Below the pieces are notes generated by a model. That model did no database searches. It was not told the origin of the DNA and saw only the letters and a program-made list of their open reading frames with translations. Positions 36,940 through 48,210 of a stretch of 64,000 bases of DNA are shown one piece after another. The stretch's first letter is position 1; each line of letters starts with the position of its first letter. A program made the translations under genes and the position numbers. The stretch comes from Capsicum annuum (lineage: Eukaryota > Streptophyta > Magnoliopsida > Solanales > Solanaceae): NCBI RefSeq assembly GCF_002878395.1, contig NC_061118.1, positions 92,488,678 to 92,552,677 on the forward strand, in the 5' to 3' direction.

Positions 36940-36955
36940 CCCACCCCAACTTAAA
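36940..36955 (-). other. Polypurine tract of element D
   Basis: The plus strand CCCACCCCAACTTAAA is AAGTTGGGGTGGG on the minus strand, directly against LTR D1. Element B has the equivalent TAAGTTGGGGGGTGT before its 3' LTR. Confidence 0.78.
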
Positions 36956-37715
36956 TTTAATGCATTGTCCCCGATGCATACTAGAAAATAAAGAACATAA
37001 GGGTGTAGGTACATACCTGGGATGCTCTAGGAGTCAAAAGTAGGCTCTCCCCAACTGGAGCATCATGTGGATCATTACTAGAAGGTGGTGGTAGGTGCTC
37101 AACTGGAAGAGACACCCAATGTAAATTAGGCATGCCTCTACTCATCAATATTAAAATAAATCACTTACTCTATGGTGTCCCTCTTTAGGGCACACCTAAA
37201 CTCATCAGAGTTACCCTGCTACTCCTGCTTATGTCTTCTCTTGGCCCCAAGAGTCTAGGCCTCATCTTCCTTAGCTAAAAAATTAAAAATCAATTATGGT
37301 GGTATATGCGGCGGTTGCATAAAAGAAGAATAATCAAAGCAAAGGTATAAATGTGGCTCTCAGTTAAAGTGAGCACTTTTGACCTCAAAGTAGGGACCTT
37401 TTTGTGTAGGCTTAATAAGTCAGACACTTGAGTCTCGTATAGTTGATCTCCTATTCGAGCCTCAAAACTATCAATATGCCCGTGCATCTCTCGATTGAAC
37501 CATTCTATAGTGTCCATCATCCTAGCCTCCACTTTTACCTCTGATACCTTCAATATAGTCCCCACCTATGGTCGAATATGACCAAATAACTTGGCCAATT
37601 GGGTATCAATGTATAGCTAGTGATCACTTAATTCCTACTATCAGTCCACCAACTACTATAAAAAATCTCATGAGACAGTCACCATAGCTAAAATAAGTGG
37701 GCGAGGGGGAAAATT
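36956..37715 (-). pseudogene. 3' internal remnant of element D with one coherent ORF
   Basis: The plus text CATTGTCCCCGATGCAT near the tract is typical of the Athila/Tat 3' internal end. A minus frame at 37290-37565 gives 91 residues (starting MGTILKVSEVKVEARMM), Glu/Leu-rich and likely coiled-coil in its middle; I do not recognise a domain. The reading can be followed upstream past 37620 without an ATG, so it may be the end of a longer gag-like or accessory frame. Confidence 0.5.
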
Positions 37716-38930
37716 TGTAACATCCAATATTTTTTGCGCTTGAAAATTCTAAGATTTTATCCTCACAGCCCAAACTATAACTCCCCATATGAGTCGTAGG
37801 GAGTCTTGACTGGTCTTATGGACCCAATTGTAGTCTATCTAATATGTTGTCCTGGAGTTTCTTTCTTGATTATGACTTAGACCCTATAAGTTATAGTGTC
37901 TCATAATGAGTCGTATGGTTCCTTCCTAGCCTAACCACTATGATACTCATATTGTTTTTAGTTTGACAACAACTGGAGTAAATGAGTTATAATAGATGAG
38001 TACGAGTCATATGGTATGACTTGTATCCAAGTCACTATTGGTGATCCTAGATAATGCCTAGTTATGACTAGATGATAAGAGTCATAGGGTGACCCTACAA
38101 GTCATAAGGACATCTGCAATAACTGGGGATCTATTTCAGTCTTTTTGTTAACGATATTCTGGTCAATTCCCCTTTTTCCTTACTTGAACCCAAGGACCAT
38201 AAATCACTCTAAGAGGTTATTTCTCATCCATAACACAATTAAAAATACTCTCAAACTCTCTAAACTCTCCAAGGTCAAGATACTTAGGGTGTCTAAGAAG
38301 TTGGTCATCTAAGAGCTCAAGGGTTGATTTCTCTTCCTAAATCTTGATATTTCAGGCATGTTACTCTTCCCCAATTATTAATTTATCAAAAGCATGTGTT
38401 TTACATGGTTTAAATTGTATGGATTTAAATGTGGGTTTTGTTGTGGTTGAGTGTTTTGACATGGTTGATTGTTAAGTTGCTTTCCCATGATTTAATACAT
38501 ATTTCTTATGCCTAATTAATGGTTTTAAATGTATGGGGTGCGTGGGTATGGTGAATAAGATAAGGTGTCTTGGTTTTCCCCAAATTATTATTTTAAACTT
38601 GGAATTGGTTTTGAATTATTATGTTCCCTCAACCTATTTGTAAAATTGAGTTTGAAATATAAATTGGTCATATGGTTTGACTTACTTACTATGCTATTGC
38701 ATTGTATAAATAGTTAAAATGTTAATAGAGGATTTTGAAGGCCTTGTTGGCTATGTCTTGATTTAATGAACAAACGGGGCCAAGGTGTTCCCCCAATTTG
38801 ATTTGACAAACTAAAGAAGGTCGAGGCATTCCTCCAAATTTATTTAATGAATAAAGGTGTTGAGGCGTTCCTCTAGATAATAGAATTGTGATGGAAACAT
38901 AATAAACTTGCAAGTGTAGAAAAAGAAAAA
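37716..38930 (+). repeat. LTR of element E (Tekay-type), 3' part deleted
   Basis: Starts TGTAACATCC, the Tekay-type terminus. Words like GAGTCGTAGGGAG, GAGTCATAGGGTGACCC and CAAGTCATAAGGAC repeat at 37790-38110. A GGxxxAGGxGTTCC unit repeats near 38770-38875. No LTR end or primer site is found before the gag-like text begins at about 38935, so the U5 side, primer site and gag start are missing. No gene is seen in it. Confidence 0.65.
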
Positions 38931-38934
38931 GCAA

Positions 38935-39342
38935 GGAGAGATAAGTAAAAGACAGAGTAAGAAGTTTTGGTATTTGGATCAGGGTGAAGGTCTGCAGTAG
39001 AGTGGTAGAGATTGTGTGAAATGGTCTAATAAGAAGTGGGGGAATTTTGGTTCCTATTCTATGACTATTTCTCCATATTATAATTTATTTGGTGATCACC
39101 GATTTAAGAGCAATAATAGATTTAAGGCACAAGGTGCCTAATCTCAGGCCATTGGGGTTAAGTTTACTCCATCTTATCCCACTTGTCATTTTCATGGTCA
39201 GGTGCATCATGAATTTTGTGATAAGGAAAGGGATAAATGTTTTAAATATTATCAGCCTGGCCATATTTAGAGGAATTGGCCCTTTAGCTCCGACATTGGT
39301 CAGAATCATTTGTATGCTCTTTCTACTTGTTAGGATTCTAAG
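38935..39342 (+). pseudogene. Gag C-terminal fragment of element E
   Basis: Lys/Arg-rich text, then a degenerate zinc knuckle (DKCFKYYQPGHI, ~39230; the second Cys is Tyr). Several stops. The N-terminal gag is missing. Confidence 0.6.
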
Positions 39343-39700
39343 GTGTCTCCTGATGTTGTTATTTGTATGCTAAAACTTTTCTCTCATGATGTATATTTTC
39401 TACTTGATCCTGCATTTACCCTTTCTTATATGACCCCTTATATGGCTATTCATTTTGGTTTTGGTCCTGAGTGCATTCCTAATCCTTTCTTTATGTCTAC
39501 CCTGGTGGGTACTCTATTATGGCTATAAGGGTCTATAGAGGTTACGTAGTATCTGTCTGTGGTAGGGAGACACTAGTTGATCTGATATAGTTGGACATGT
39601 TAGATTTTGATGTGATTTTAGGGCTAGATTGGTTGCACTCATACTAGGCATCCCTTGATTGTAAAACCTAAAAAGTCAATTTCTAATTCCCAAATGAGCC
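39343..39700 (+). pseudogene. Protease domain of element E
   Basis: VICMLKLFSHDVYFLLDPAFTL, then SYMTPYMAIHFGFGPE: same layout as the F protease, with the Gly of the active-site DPGA changed to Ala. It is followed by DVILGLDWLHS-like text near 39608. Confidence 0.78.
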
Positions 39701-39859
39701 AGTTATTGAGTGGAAAGGGAGTTCCCTAGTGCCTAGAAGAAGATTCATTTCGTATCTTAGAGCCCAGAAATTGATTTCCAAGAGGTGTCTTTATCTTTTG
39801 GTCTGGGTTAAAGATTTTAACTCGGAGGGTCATTCATTATAGTCTGTTCTCATTGCTAA

Positions 39860-40700
39860 TGAATTTCTTGAGGTTTTCCCTAATGATCTTTCTGTTGTTC
39901 CTCCTAATAGAGAAATTGATTTTAGGATTGATCTTCTTTCGAACACTCATCCTATTTCTATCCCTTCTTATAGAATGGCTCCAGCCCATTTGAAGGAACT
40001 TAAAGAGCAGTTGTAAAATCTTCATGATAAGGTTTTTATTCGACCTAGTATTTCTTCTTGGGGTGCTCCAGTACTTTTTATGCGTAAGAAAGATGGGTAC
40101 CTTCAAATATGTATAGATTACCACCAATTGAATAAGGTGACTGTGAAGAATAAGTATCCTTTTCCCATGATTGATAATCTATTTGATCAACTTCAAGGAG
40201 CTAAGTACTTTTATAAGATTGATCTTTAGTCAGGTTATCATTAGATGAATATTAGGGAGGTGGATATCCCTACGACTGCTTTTCAAACATAGTATGGTAA
40301 TTTTGAGTTCTTAGTTATGTCTTTTGATTTGACTAATGCCCCAGCAGAATTTATGGATCTGATGAACTGGGTATTTCATCAATTCTTAGACTTAATCATC
40401 ATCATGTTTATTAATGATATTTTGGTTTATTCTAAGAGTGAGGCAGATCATACTGATCACCCCCGCCTTGTGTTGCAAACCTTGAAAGATCAGCGGTTAT
40501 ATGCAAAGTTTTCTAAGTGTGAGTTCTGGTTGAATATAGTGACTTCTTTGGGGCATATTATTTCTAGTGAAGGGATCATGGTGGATCAAAAAAAGGTGGT
40601 ATTGGTTAAGAAGTGGCTTAAACCTATGACTCCAATTGATATTCGGAGCTTTTTGGGTTTATCTGGGTACAATAGGAGGTTTTTTGAATGTTTTTATTCT
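39860..40700 (+). pseudogene. Reverse transcriptase of element E
   Basis: Gypsy RT blocks: [16 protein letters not shown] (~39875), [31 protein letters not shown] and MSFDLTNAPAEFMDL. The catalytic box is FINDILVYS, i.e. Asp to Asn at the same place as in F. Stops near 40014, 40228 and 40292. It continues into SLGHIISSEGI and DIRSFLGLSGYNRRF. Confidence 0.88.
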
Positions 40701-41190
40701 ATTGTTTATCCATTAACTAAGTTGATCCAAAATAATATAAAGTTTTGGTGGTCTGATGCTTGTGAGGTTAGCTTTGAGAAGTTGAAATACAAGTGGACTT
40801 CAGCTCTAGTTTTGACGCTGCCTGAGGTACCGAGGGTTTTGTGGTTTATTGTGATGCATACCGTGTGGGATTGGGCTATATGTTGATGCATCATGGTAAG
40901 GTTGTGGCCTATGATTCTAGGCAGTTAAAAGTTTATGAGTAGAATTACCCAATGCATGACTTAAAGCTATTGTTGCGGTCTTTACTTTGAAGATTTGATG
41001 CCATTACTTTTATGGAGTTCATGTTGACATATTCTCAAACTAGAAGAGTTTGCAATATGTGTTCACCCAGAATATGTTAAATCTCAAGCAAAATATATGG
41101 CTTGAGTTGCTCAAGGTCTACGATATAAGTCTTCAAGACTGTCCAAGCTAACATGGTTGTGATGCTCTTAGCAGGTTGTAAATGGGAAGC
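40701..41190 (+). pseudogene. RNase H region of element E
   Basis: Follows RT: WWSDACEVSFEKLK, then broken text equivalent to VDIFSNxKSLQYVFTQ (~41028) and to the DALSRL end (~41160). Two or more frameshifts. Confidence 0.75.
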
Positions 41191-41199
41191 TTATATCCT

Positions 41200-41749
41200 G
41201 TGGATGAGGAAAAGCGAGAGTTGGTGAAGGATATTCACTATTTAGCTAATCTTTGAGTTCATCTCTTAGACTCTGAGTATTATCGTGTGATGGTGCGAGA
41301 GGTAGTGAAATCATCTCTGTGTTCTGAGGTGAAAAAAATAGGTTTTTGGATCCTACCTTGATATGGATTAAGGATGACGTGAGCTAGCAGAAAGTGATGG
41401 TTTTTAAGATTGGGAGTGATGGTATCTTGAGGTACCAAGGTAGGTTATGTATTCCCGATTCATAGGCTGTGAGAGAGAATCTTGTCTGAGGCTCAAGAGT
41501 TAAAGTACACTGTTTATCCTAGTTCAACATAGATGTACCATGATTTGATAGAGATCTATTAGTGGAATAACTTGAAGAGGGATGTGGCCAACTTTATGGC
41601 TAAGTGCATGGTTTGCCAATAAGTGAAGGTGGAGTACTTGAAGGATATGCTAGGTCTTATGTGATCAACTTTAGTGCTAGTTGGGTTGACTATTTTCATT
41701 ACATTAAGTTTGGATATAATGATAGTTATCACTCAAGTATTAGGATGGC
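41200..41749 (+). pseudogene. Integrase of element E, cut by element B
   Basis: Zinc-block text (TAKCMVCQ-like, ~41598), a deletion of most of the catalytic core, then YNDSYHSSIRMA, which stops abruptly at 41749 where the B LTR starts. The rest of E is not found on the far side of B, so a deletion followed or accompanied that insertion. Confidence 0.75.
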
Positions 41750-43234
41750 TGATGAGTGATGATTTTACCACTCATTCTCACTAAACATTTGTGCACATTA
41801 CCTTGTTTTCAATGAATAAACGAGACATAGTAGTGATAAAATGCACTAATATCCACTCCCTTCAAGCATAGAGTTGAGGAGATGAGAAGATGTGGATTGG
41901 GTCTTGAAATGATAAAAGGAATCTAGAAAATGTTGCTAATGACTCAGAGCAAACGTGGCCTCACTTACCACGATTGTTGTCTGAACACCGCAATCGCAGC
42001 CAGCTAAGAAAGAACAATATCCAGCCTCGAGTAGTGTGACAATAATTAGAAAAATACGATTGCTATCTGTCAGAATGGTCATATACCACGATCGCTAAAT
42101 CATAGCCGCGACCGCGATTGCGCGAATATAGTCAAAGCTCAGCGATTGCAGCACAGTGGGACAATTGAGTAAAGGGCACTGTATTTAATTCGGGCAGCTG
42201 AATCAAAGACTTATATTGAGGATTCAAAACATTAAAAAGTATGTGGAGGAGAGGGAGAAAAAGAACCCTAGAATTTTGAGTGAAAAATTGATTGTTCATA
42301 GTTATTATAATTATTATTCCAAGAGGAAATTAATGACATTAGTGTGTGGAGTTGAAGATTATTTTTAACCTCTATGATCATGAACATCATGGATAAAATA
42401 CTTGGCAAAAATCTTTTCTCCTATATCATGAATAGCTAACGTCTTTAGTCTTGGGATTATGTTGAACTAAAGTGTAATTGTGTGTGGGTATTGATGAGTT
42501 TTCTTTATTTTTAGTTGTTGAATATGGATTTCACCATTACTTGGGTTAATGAGTTGTAATTTAATGGGTGAAATCCCCGAATCTCCAAATGGGTTTGATA
42601 GGTGAAAACCCCAAACTCTAAAAAACCTTCATTATCCTTGAAAGAGGGATGAAGGTAAACTTGAGGTAACCCATAACAGCCTTGAAAAAGGGTTATAGAG
42701 GGGCAAGGTAATGGTGGACAATTGATCGTATGGTTTACTAATTTTTTCAATCTTAGAAATAAGTGTAGTTGTAGTGTAAATCATGTCAAAAGCATCATCC
42801 AAGAAATAGGGATGCTTAATTGAGGTGTTGGGTGATTACAAATTGCACACTTGTTAGGTGATCGAAAGAACCAATGGGTGAAATCATTGTAGTTTTATTG
42901 AAAGATTGACTACAATGACTTTTGACCAAGCCTATCCTTAGATCAATAACTAAAACTCATGCCAAACTATCATTTACCCACACACTATGCCTTTAGGTAG
43001 ACATGATCCTAAGACCCTCTCTATTCTTAATTTTAAATCAGAAGTCTCATATTCGTGCATTATTAATCAAAAATTTTTACAAACCATTCTTAACTCAAAT
43101 TCCCCCTTTTTAATTTACATGTCGTATTTGTTAGCATTTTGGGTACCCCTTTTGTAAATAGAACACCTATAAGAATCAAAATTTATAATTCGCTCCTTGT
43201 GGATTCGACCCCAACTCTAGTTAGGTTATTGACA
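41750..43234 (+). repeat. 5' LTR of element B
   Basis: 1,485 bp, TGATGAGTGATG to TTATTGACA. CG words (CACGATTGTTG, CGCAATCGCAG, CCGCGACCGCGATTGCG) repeat at 41978-42150. A TATA-like ACTTATATTGAGG follows near 42208. The U5 end has GTGGATTCGACCCCAACTC. Confidence 0.9.
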
Positions 43235-43283
43235 GCGATCGCCTCACCCCTAAAACATGGGAGTGATTTGAGTGTTATTAAAA

Positions 43284-43301
43284 TAGTGTTGTTGTCGGGG
43301 A
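43284..43301 (+). other. Primer binding site (tRNA-Asp type) of element B
   Basis: TAGTGTTGTTGTCGGGGA aligns to the tRNA-Asp complement with five changes, all C-to-T or G-to-A. It lies about 50 bp from the LTR end, farther than usual, so the call rests on sequence rather than spacing. Confidence 0.7.
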
Positions 43302-43429
43302 GTGAAATGTAGATTTTGCTTGTGTGGTGTGATTTTTACTTAGCTGTACCCGTAGTTATGTCTTTTAATTTTTTTTTAATTATTTTTGCTCTTTGAGTAG
43401 GCCAATATTATCATTCCTTAATCATCAAG

Positions 43430-44905
43430 AGTCATGAGGACTCAGTTTATTTTGGGGCCGAAGATCATGAAAGTGCCATTTTTATTCCCCCCACCGAGGA
43501 GCATGGGGTATTTTATTTTACAAGTGTAATAATGAAATTGCTCCGCATGAAAGGACTCTTTGGGAGAGAATCACATCAAGACCCGAAAGCTCACTTGTAG
43601 GTCTTCGTGGAAGTCTGTGCTCCATTCAAAGTTGCACATATATCTCAAGAGTCCATCCGGTTATGTCTCTTTCCATTATCTCTCATGGGAAAGGTAGTTC
43701 TTTGGCTAAGATATTTGCACATAGGATCTATTACTTCATGGACAAGTCTCATGGAGGCTGTCTTATGTTAATACTTCCCACTATCTAGAAATTTGAAGTT
43801 GAGGGGTGAGATTGTTTATTTTTGCAAATATCAGGAAAAAACATGGCACGATGCTTGGGGAAGATTCAAGGAAACACTTTTTAAAAACCCTACCCATGAG
43901 GTGCCAGAGAAGATTCTTCTACAAATCTTCTATAGAGCATTGGACCAACAAAATAAGGCTATAGTGGACAATGCATCCGGTGGATAATTCATCAACTCGT
44001 CATATGGAATCATTTCAAAAGTCTTAGACCAAGTAGAAATTTGGTGTAAGGGTTGGGACATAAAGGATATCGAGGTGTCCATGGGGGATCCCTCTTCTTT
44101 CTTTGTGTACCATGATAAGAAAGATGAAAAGGAAGAGACCAATGCAAAGATGGACAAAATGATGCCATGCCTCGAACTCCTATTTGAGCATATATTAGGT
44201 GATCAAATGGAAAGCATGAGTGTGATAAGTATAATAGAATTTGAACCATGTAAAGACGTGAAGGAGGAGGTTATTGGAGACAAATTAGGTATGATGCCTA
44301 GAGGCTCGGAGGGTTTCCATCTTTCCTCACAAGGACAAGATGGAAATCAAAGTCGGAATTGGGAACATCTAAGCTTGGCACATTGTGAAAGGAAAGAGGA
44401 AATTGATAGAGATATTTTGGCACGGATTTTGAGTAGTAATGAGAGGACTAGAGAAATAGTGAATGACATGCGAAGTGAATTCCCCATGATCCACCAAATG
44501 TTTACATCTCACTCCACTTCCATCCAACAACTAGAGGCGAAAGTATGCCAAATATCAAGGTATCTTATGGAAAATCAATGTGAAGAAATGCAACGTAGGG
44601 AGGAGACAAAGGAGAAGAGAAAAATATCCAATGATGAAGAGCCAAAGCTAAGTGAGCTATTGAATGGAACACCAACAGTTAATGATTGTCAAATTGTCTC
44701 CATGCCATCAACTCCCATACATCCTATTTTCCCTAACTCGCCCTTAAGAAAGGGAGAGCATGACAAACTAAACAAATGTTTTGATAAATTTAGTACCCTT
44801 TCTATTAATATTTCTCTTATTGAGGTGTTTCAATATATGCCTGGGCATGCTAAATTTATGATGGATTTGGTGTCTAAACAAATTTGTTGGAGGATGAAAC
44901 CATAA
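43430..44905 (+). pseudogene. Gag of element B
   Basis: Gag core KTWHDAWGRFKETLFKNP and FYRALDQQNKAIVDNASGG (43793-43987). After a stop, a 276-residue open stretch (44075-44905) begins GDPSSFFVYHDKKDEKEE, runs through an acidic/coiled region (RDILARILSSNERTREI, TSIQQLEAKVCQISR) and ends EVFQYMPGHAKFMMDLV, the Athila lead-in to protease. Confidence 0.8.
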
Positions 44906-45460
44906 AGGTTACTCACCATTGTAGTGCCATTATGACAAGGGCATGTGTCAAAAAGAAGAAGGACCCCGATGTTTTTATAATCTTATGCACCATTGGTACA
45001 TTCACTTTTGCTAAGGCATTACGTGATCTTGGAGAAAGTGTGAGCATTATGCCCTATGCTAATTTTAAAAAATTGGGTTGGGTAAGACAAAGCACACGAA
45101 AATGAAGTTGCTCATGGCCGATCGATCCATCAAAACCCCATGGGAGTCCTACATGATGTTTTAGTAAAAGTGGACCAGTTTATGTACCTGATAGACTTTG
45201 TTATTTTGGATTGTTCAATGGACGTTAAAATTTTTATTATCCATGGGAGGCCATTTTTAGCTATTGAGAAGGATTTAGTAGATTTGGAGTCTGGGGAAAT
45301 AAAGTTTAGATTGAATGATGATGAGGTATCATTCAATGTATGCAAGTTCATGAAACAACCAATGGACCTACAAGTCATCTCGGTGATTAATGTTATTGAT
45401 GGAGAAGTGTCAAACCATGTTGATGTTGGTTTGTTTAATGAACCTTTAGTTGGGGTGATA
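44884..45460 (+). pseudogene. Protease of element B
   Basis: CTIGTFTFAKALRDLGESVSIM: the retropepsin site, where the usual D-L-G-A/S reads DLGE. After a frame change: RSIKTPWGVLHDVLVKVD, FVILDCSMDVKIFI, GRPFLAIEKDLVDLESGE and KFRLNDDEVSFNVCK, an almost continuous Athila protease tail (45140-45463). Confidence 0.85.
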
Positions 45461-45622
45461 TAGAATTATGAAAGAGATGAAGTGGAGGAGTATAATTAGG
45501 TGGTAGCATCTTTAACCGAGCTTGGGGTTCACACTAAGAACCCGGTTAAATTAGATCTCAAGCTAAAAAATTGAGAAAGTCCAACCGCAAAACCATCCAT
45601 CCTTGAACCTCCCAAAATTATA

Positions 45623-46680
45623 TTGAATCCCTTGCCACTTCATCTCAAATATGTGTTCTTCAGGGAGGATGATACCTTGCCAATCATTATTGCTATTAAC
45701 CTAAACTACTTTCAAGTAGAGGCATTGAAGTTGGTGGTGAAGAAATCCATTCGACCCATTGGTTGGACCATTGCAGACATCATCGACATAGCCCCTGATA
45801 TTTGCTCGCACAAAATTAATCTCAAGAATAATTACATACCTAGTATGAAGAACCAAAGGATATTAAAAAAAACCCATACAAGAGGTATTAAAAAAGGAAA
45901 TTATAAAGTGGCTCAATGCGGGAGTGATATATCCTATATCGAATAGCACGTGGGTGAGTCCGATACAATGTGTTCCTAAGAAGGGTGATATTATGGTAGT
46001 CAAAATAAAAAAAATAATCTCATCCCCGTTCAACTGGTCACCGGATGGAGTCTGTGTACGGACTACCAAAAACTAAATACATGGACTGAGAAAGACCATT
46101 TTCCAATACCTTTCATGGATCAGATGCTAGATAGGCTTGCTGGGAGAGGATGGTATTATTTCTTGGATGGGTACTCAGGGTACAATTAGATTTGTATCAC
46201 ATCGGAGGACCAATAAAAGACAACTTTTACTTGCCCATATGGTACATTTGCATTCAGGCGAGTGCCCTTTGGGCTATGTAATGCCTCGGCAACCTTTCAA
46301 CGTTGCATGTTGTCAATATTTGTGGATATGGTTGAAGGCTCTATAGAATTTTTTATGGATGACTTCTCGGTAGTAGGGAACTCTTTCGAGTAATGCCTCG
46401 ACATTTGAACAAAGTGCTTGAAAGGTGTATGGAGATAAACCTTGTCTTGAATTAGGAGAAGTTCCACTTTATGGTCAAAGAAGGGATCGTATTAGGCCTC
46501 AAGATATCTAGAAAAAGCATTCAAGTCTATCAAGCCAAGGTTGGGGTAATTTCTAATCTCCCACCTCCCATTTCCGTAAAATGTGTTCAAAGATTTTTTT
46601 TCCATGCTGGGTTCTATCGACGTTTCATCAAGGATTTTTCCAAGATATCACACCCCATGTGTAAAATTTTTGAGAAGTAA
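45623..46680 (+). pseudogene. Reverse transcriptase of element B
   Basis: LPLHLKYVFFREDDTLP, IGWTIADIIDIAPDICSHK, then in shifting frames TGWSLCTDYQKLN-like (46038), MLDRLAGRGWYYFLDG (46119), CPFGLCNASATFQR-like (46262), and the catalytic block EFFMDDFSVVG (~46347) with both Asp intact. It ends FFHAGFYRRFIKDFSKI. Confidence 0.85.
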
Positions 46681-47010
46681 TCTAAATTCAACTTTGATGA
46701 GGCATGCTTGAAAGCTATCAAATATCTTAAGGAATTGCTCATTTCAGCCCCCATTATTGTGTCCCCGAATTGGTCATTATCGTTTGATATAATGTGCGAC
46801 CTAAGAGGTATTGCATTGGTGCAGTGCTAGGAAATGCAAGGACAAGCTATTTTATCCTATCTACTACGCAAGAAAAACCTTGAATGATGCCCAACACAAC
46901 TACACCATCACCGAGCAAGAATTATTAGCGGTAGTATATGCCTTTGAAAAGTTTCGGGCCTCTTTGTTAGGCACGAGAGTAGTGGTACAGATGGATCAAA
47001 AGAAACAATA
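46681..47010 (+). pseudogene. RNase H of element B
   Basis: After a stop at 46678: SKFNFDEACLKAIKYLKELL-like text, a Gly-poor version of the central block, then DKLFYPIYYARKTLND, NYTITEQELLAVVYAFEKFR and LLGTRVVVQMDQKK (the usual HTD is QMD). Frame breaks near 46800. Confidence 0.82.
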
Positions 47011-47059
47011 TTTGTTTGATGCAAAGAAATTTTTTTTGGATGAGCCATTTTTGTTTCGG

Positions 47060-48210
47060 GAATGTGCCGATGGATTTATTAGGCGGTGTGTCATGGATAT
47101 TAAAATAAATGATATCTTGGAAGCTCGTCACTCTTCGCCTTATGGTGGTCACCATGGAGGAATCCAAACCACCGCAAAGATTCTCCAATGTGGGTTTTAT
47201 TGGCCTTCAATGCATAGGAATGCCATTGAATAGATTAAATCTTGTCACAACTTTCAAATGCATGGGGGTATTTAAAGAAGGCATGAAATGTCCCTCAAGC
47301 CTAATCTTGAGGTGGAACTCTTTGATGTATGATGAATTGATTTCATGGGTCCTTTTATGAGTTCATTTGGGAATAAATACATTTTAGTTGCGATTGATTA
47401 TGTATCCAAATTGGTGGAAGCCATCTCACTCCTGACTAATGAAAGTAAGTGTGCCACCTCATTTCTAAAATAACATATTTTCATAAGGTTCGGCACTCCT
47501 AAGGCCATCATTAGTGATGGTGGCTTGTATTTTTGCAATCGGGTGTTTGGTGCTCTTCTTGATAAGTATCGAGTTAAACATAAGGTTGCCACTACATACT
47601 ACCCTCAAACAAGAGGATAAGTGAAGGTTTAAAATCAAGAAATCAAGTCCATACTCGAAAAGATGGGAAATATAGGCCACAAAAATTAGGCAAGGCAACT
47701 TGAAGAAACACTTTAGGCCTATAGAACGACCTATAAAACTCTAATTGGAATGTCTCCCTATCAATTAGTGTTTGGAAAAGCATGCCATTTACACGTTGAA
47801 CTTAAGCACAAGGCTCTATGGGCTTTGAAAAGGTGAAATATAAATTGGAGAGAAACATCCGAGACACGGGTGACACAACTCTATGAGATAGAGGAATTCC
47901 TCTTAAAGGTGTATGAGAGTTCAACATTGTATAAGGAGAAAATGAAGAAATGGCATGATGCTCAGATATTACAATAAGAATTTTATGTTGGAGAGAATGT
48001 ACTCCTCAATGATTTCCATTTGAATCTCTCCGCTCAAAGTGGTCGGGACCATTTGTGGTTTCTAATGTCTACCCAAGCAGTGCCGTTGAATTGGAAGATA
48101 ATAAAGGAAGAAAATTCATAGTAAACGGTCAAAGGGTGAAGAATTACAATGAGAGAATCCCCATGGTGGCCAAGGTGAAGTGTATTATCTTTAAAGATGC
48201 TATGTGGTAA
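47060..48210 (+). pseudogene. Integrase of element B
   Basis: Zinc block ARHSSPYGGHHGGIQTTAKI, then FYWPSMHRNAIE. Then [22 protein letters not shown] (~47321), [13 protein letters not shown] (~47392), FGTPKAIISDGGLYF (~47491; the usual DxGxHF), [18 protein letters not shown] (~47749) and a C-terminal end at TAA 48208-48210. Stops at many Gln/Trp positions; gag-pol ends here. Confidence 0.82.

Noticed and set aside
44010..44249. Minus frames opposite gag of B
   Set aside because: Antisense shadows of the 276-residue Athila-type gag frame.
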